The position numbers and the translations under genes are program-made. From Alteromonas aquimaris (GTDB lineage: Bacteria; Pseudomonadota; Gammaproteobacteria; Enterobacterales; Alteromonadaceae): a stretch of DNA of 64,000 nucleotides. Below, piece by piece: positions 63,862 through 64,000 of the stretch (the first letter of the stretch is position 1; every line of letters begins with the position of its first letter). The stretch is from the NCBI RefSeq assembly GCF_026183695.1, contig NZ_JAPFRD010000005.1:146033-210032 (forward strand), in the 5' to 3' direction. Under the pieces are notes generated by a model. It saw nothing but the letters and a program-made list of their open reading frames with translations. It had not been told where the DNA came from and did not search any database.

Positions 63862-63886
63862 AAACCCACCTCACGGTGGGTTTTTT
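63862..63886 (+). terminator. Terminator copy in repeat unit 2
   Basis: An exact copy of the preceding terminator, 139 bases downstream, placed after the second copy of the tRNA 3' end. It could act as a backup for read-through. Confidence 0.75.
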
Positions 63887-64000
63887 GTTTGTAGTGTGTC
63901 GGATTGCCAGCCTCTGGCAGAGCGAGAGGCGTTCAGTCGGCGCAAGCCAAAATGTTGGCTTGCTTTTATCCGCCTTCACCCTTCCACACGCGCCATTTTC

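Larger units (their letters stand above)
63702..64000. repeat. 139-bp tandem repeat, each unit starting with the tRNA-Arg 3' end
   Basis: CCTTCCACACGCGCCA occurs at 63702 (end of tRNA-Arg copy 2), 63841 and 63980, exactly 139 bases apart. The two complete units are almost identical, differing at least at the TGTAATG/TGTAGTG and CTCTCGC/CTCTGGC positions. The third copy is cut by the window edge and its last base already differs. Each unit holds a terminator (AAACCCACC/GGTGGGTTT), a GCCTCTCGC hairpin and a GCAAGCCA/TGGCTTGC hairpin followed by TTTT. No protein gene lies in this 283-base stretch after the tRNA. Confidence 0.9.

Noticed and set aside
63702..64000. A CRISPR array
   Set aside because: Units are 139 bp with almost identical whole sequences rather than short repeats with unique spacers, and no cas genes are present.

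Overview
The window reads as the chromosome of a marine, polarly flagellated gammaproteobacterium of the order Alteromonadales (Alteromonas/Aestuariibacter-like). The reasons are the FlrABC/FlhFG/FliA polar-flagellum regulators, a cheYZAB-parC-parP-cheW block, the alaS-csrA-tRNA-Ser-tRNA-Arg order, and a methionine synthase divided into two genes. The genus is inferred from gene content; no database was searched.

Layout. (1) 1-7.7 kb: end of a nonulosonic (pseudaminic-type) acid pathway (pseI, pseG, pseH-like). It runs straight into an acyl-handling cassette: acyl carrier protein, SDR reductase, AMP-forming ligase, LuxE-like acyl-protein synthetase and LuxC-like acyl reductase. No luciferase genes are present. 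(2) 7.7-19.3 kb: an island that looks AT-rich by eye. It holds a membrane sulfatase/LTA-synthase-superfamily enzyme, four glycosyltransferases, two sulfotransferases and a 723-residue methyltransferase-glycosyltransferase-methyltransferase fusion. Five consecutive proteins here, with different catalytic domains, end in the same kind of Rossmann-like module of about 85 residues. This is the most novel-looking feature of the window. (3) 19.3-20.2 kb: a short, atypical flagellin behind a sigma-54-like promoter. (4) 20.4-43.1 kb: flrABC, fliEFGHIJ, fliKLMNOPQR-flhB, flhA-flhF-flhG-fliA. Sigma-54-type GG-N10-GC promoters precede flrB, fliE and fliK, and a degenerate one precedes flhA. (5) 43.2-49.8 kb: chemotaxis genes cheY, cheZ, cheA, cheB, parC, parP, cheW. 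(6) 49.9-56 kb: two small conserved genes, then a methionine operon (metA, metH in two parts, a DUF938 methyltransferase) behind four tandem met boxes. (7) 56-60.1 kb: a chemoreceptor, a 45-codon entericidin-like lipoprotein gene on the minus strand, an acetyltransferase-like gene and recX. (8) 60.2-64 kb: alaS, csrA, tRNA-Ser, two tRNA-Arg genes, and a 139-bp tandem repeat in which each unit starts with a copy of the tRNA-Arg 3' end.

How the parts fit. Regions 1-3 probably make an elaborate glycan that is placed on the flagellin, or possibly on another surface polymer: a nine-carbon sugar is built, N-acylated, extended, methylated and sulfated. Regions 4-5 make, position and steer the single polar flagellum. 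FlrA with sigma-54 would drive flrBC, then FlrC the basal-body operons. FlhF/FlhG set number and place, and ParC/ParP hold the chemoreceptor array at the pole. Regions 6-8 are housekeeping.

Limits: all calls come from reading the translated sequence and motifs. Start codons were chosen from family length, Shine-Dalgarno spacing and overlaps.
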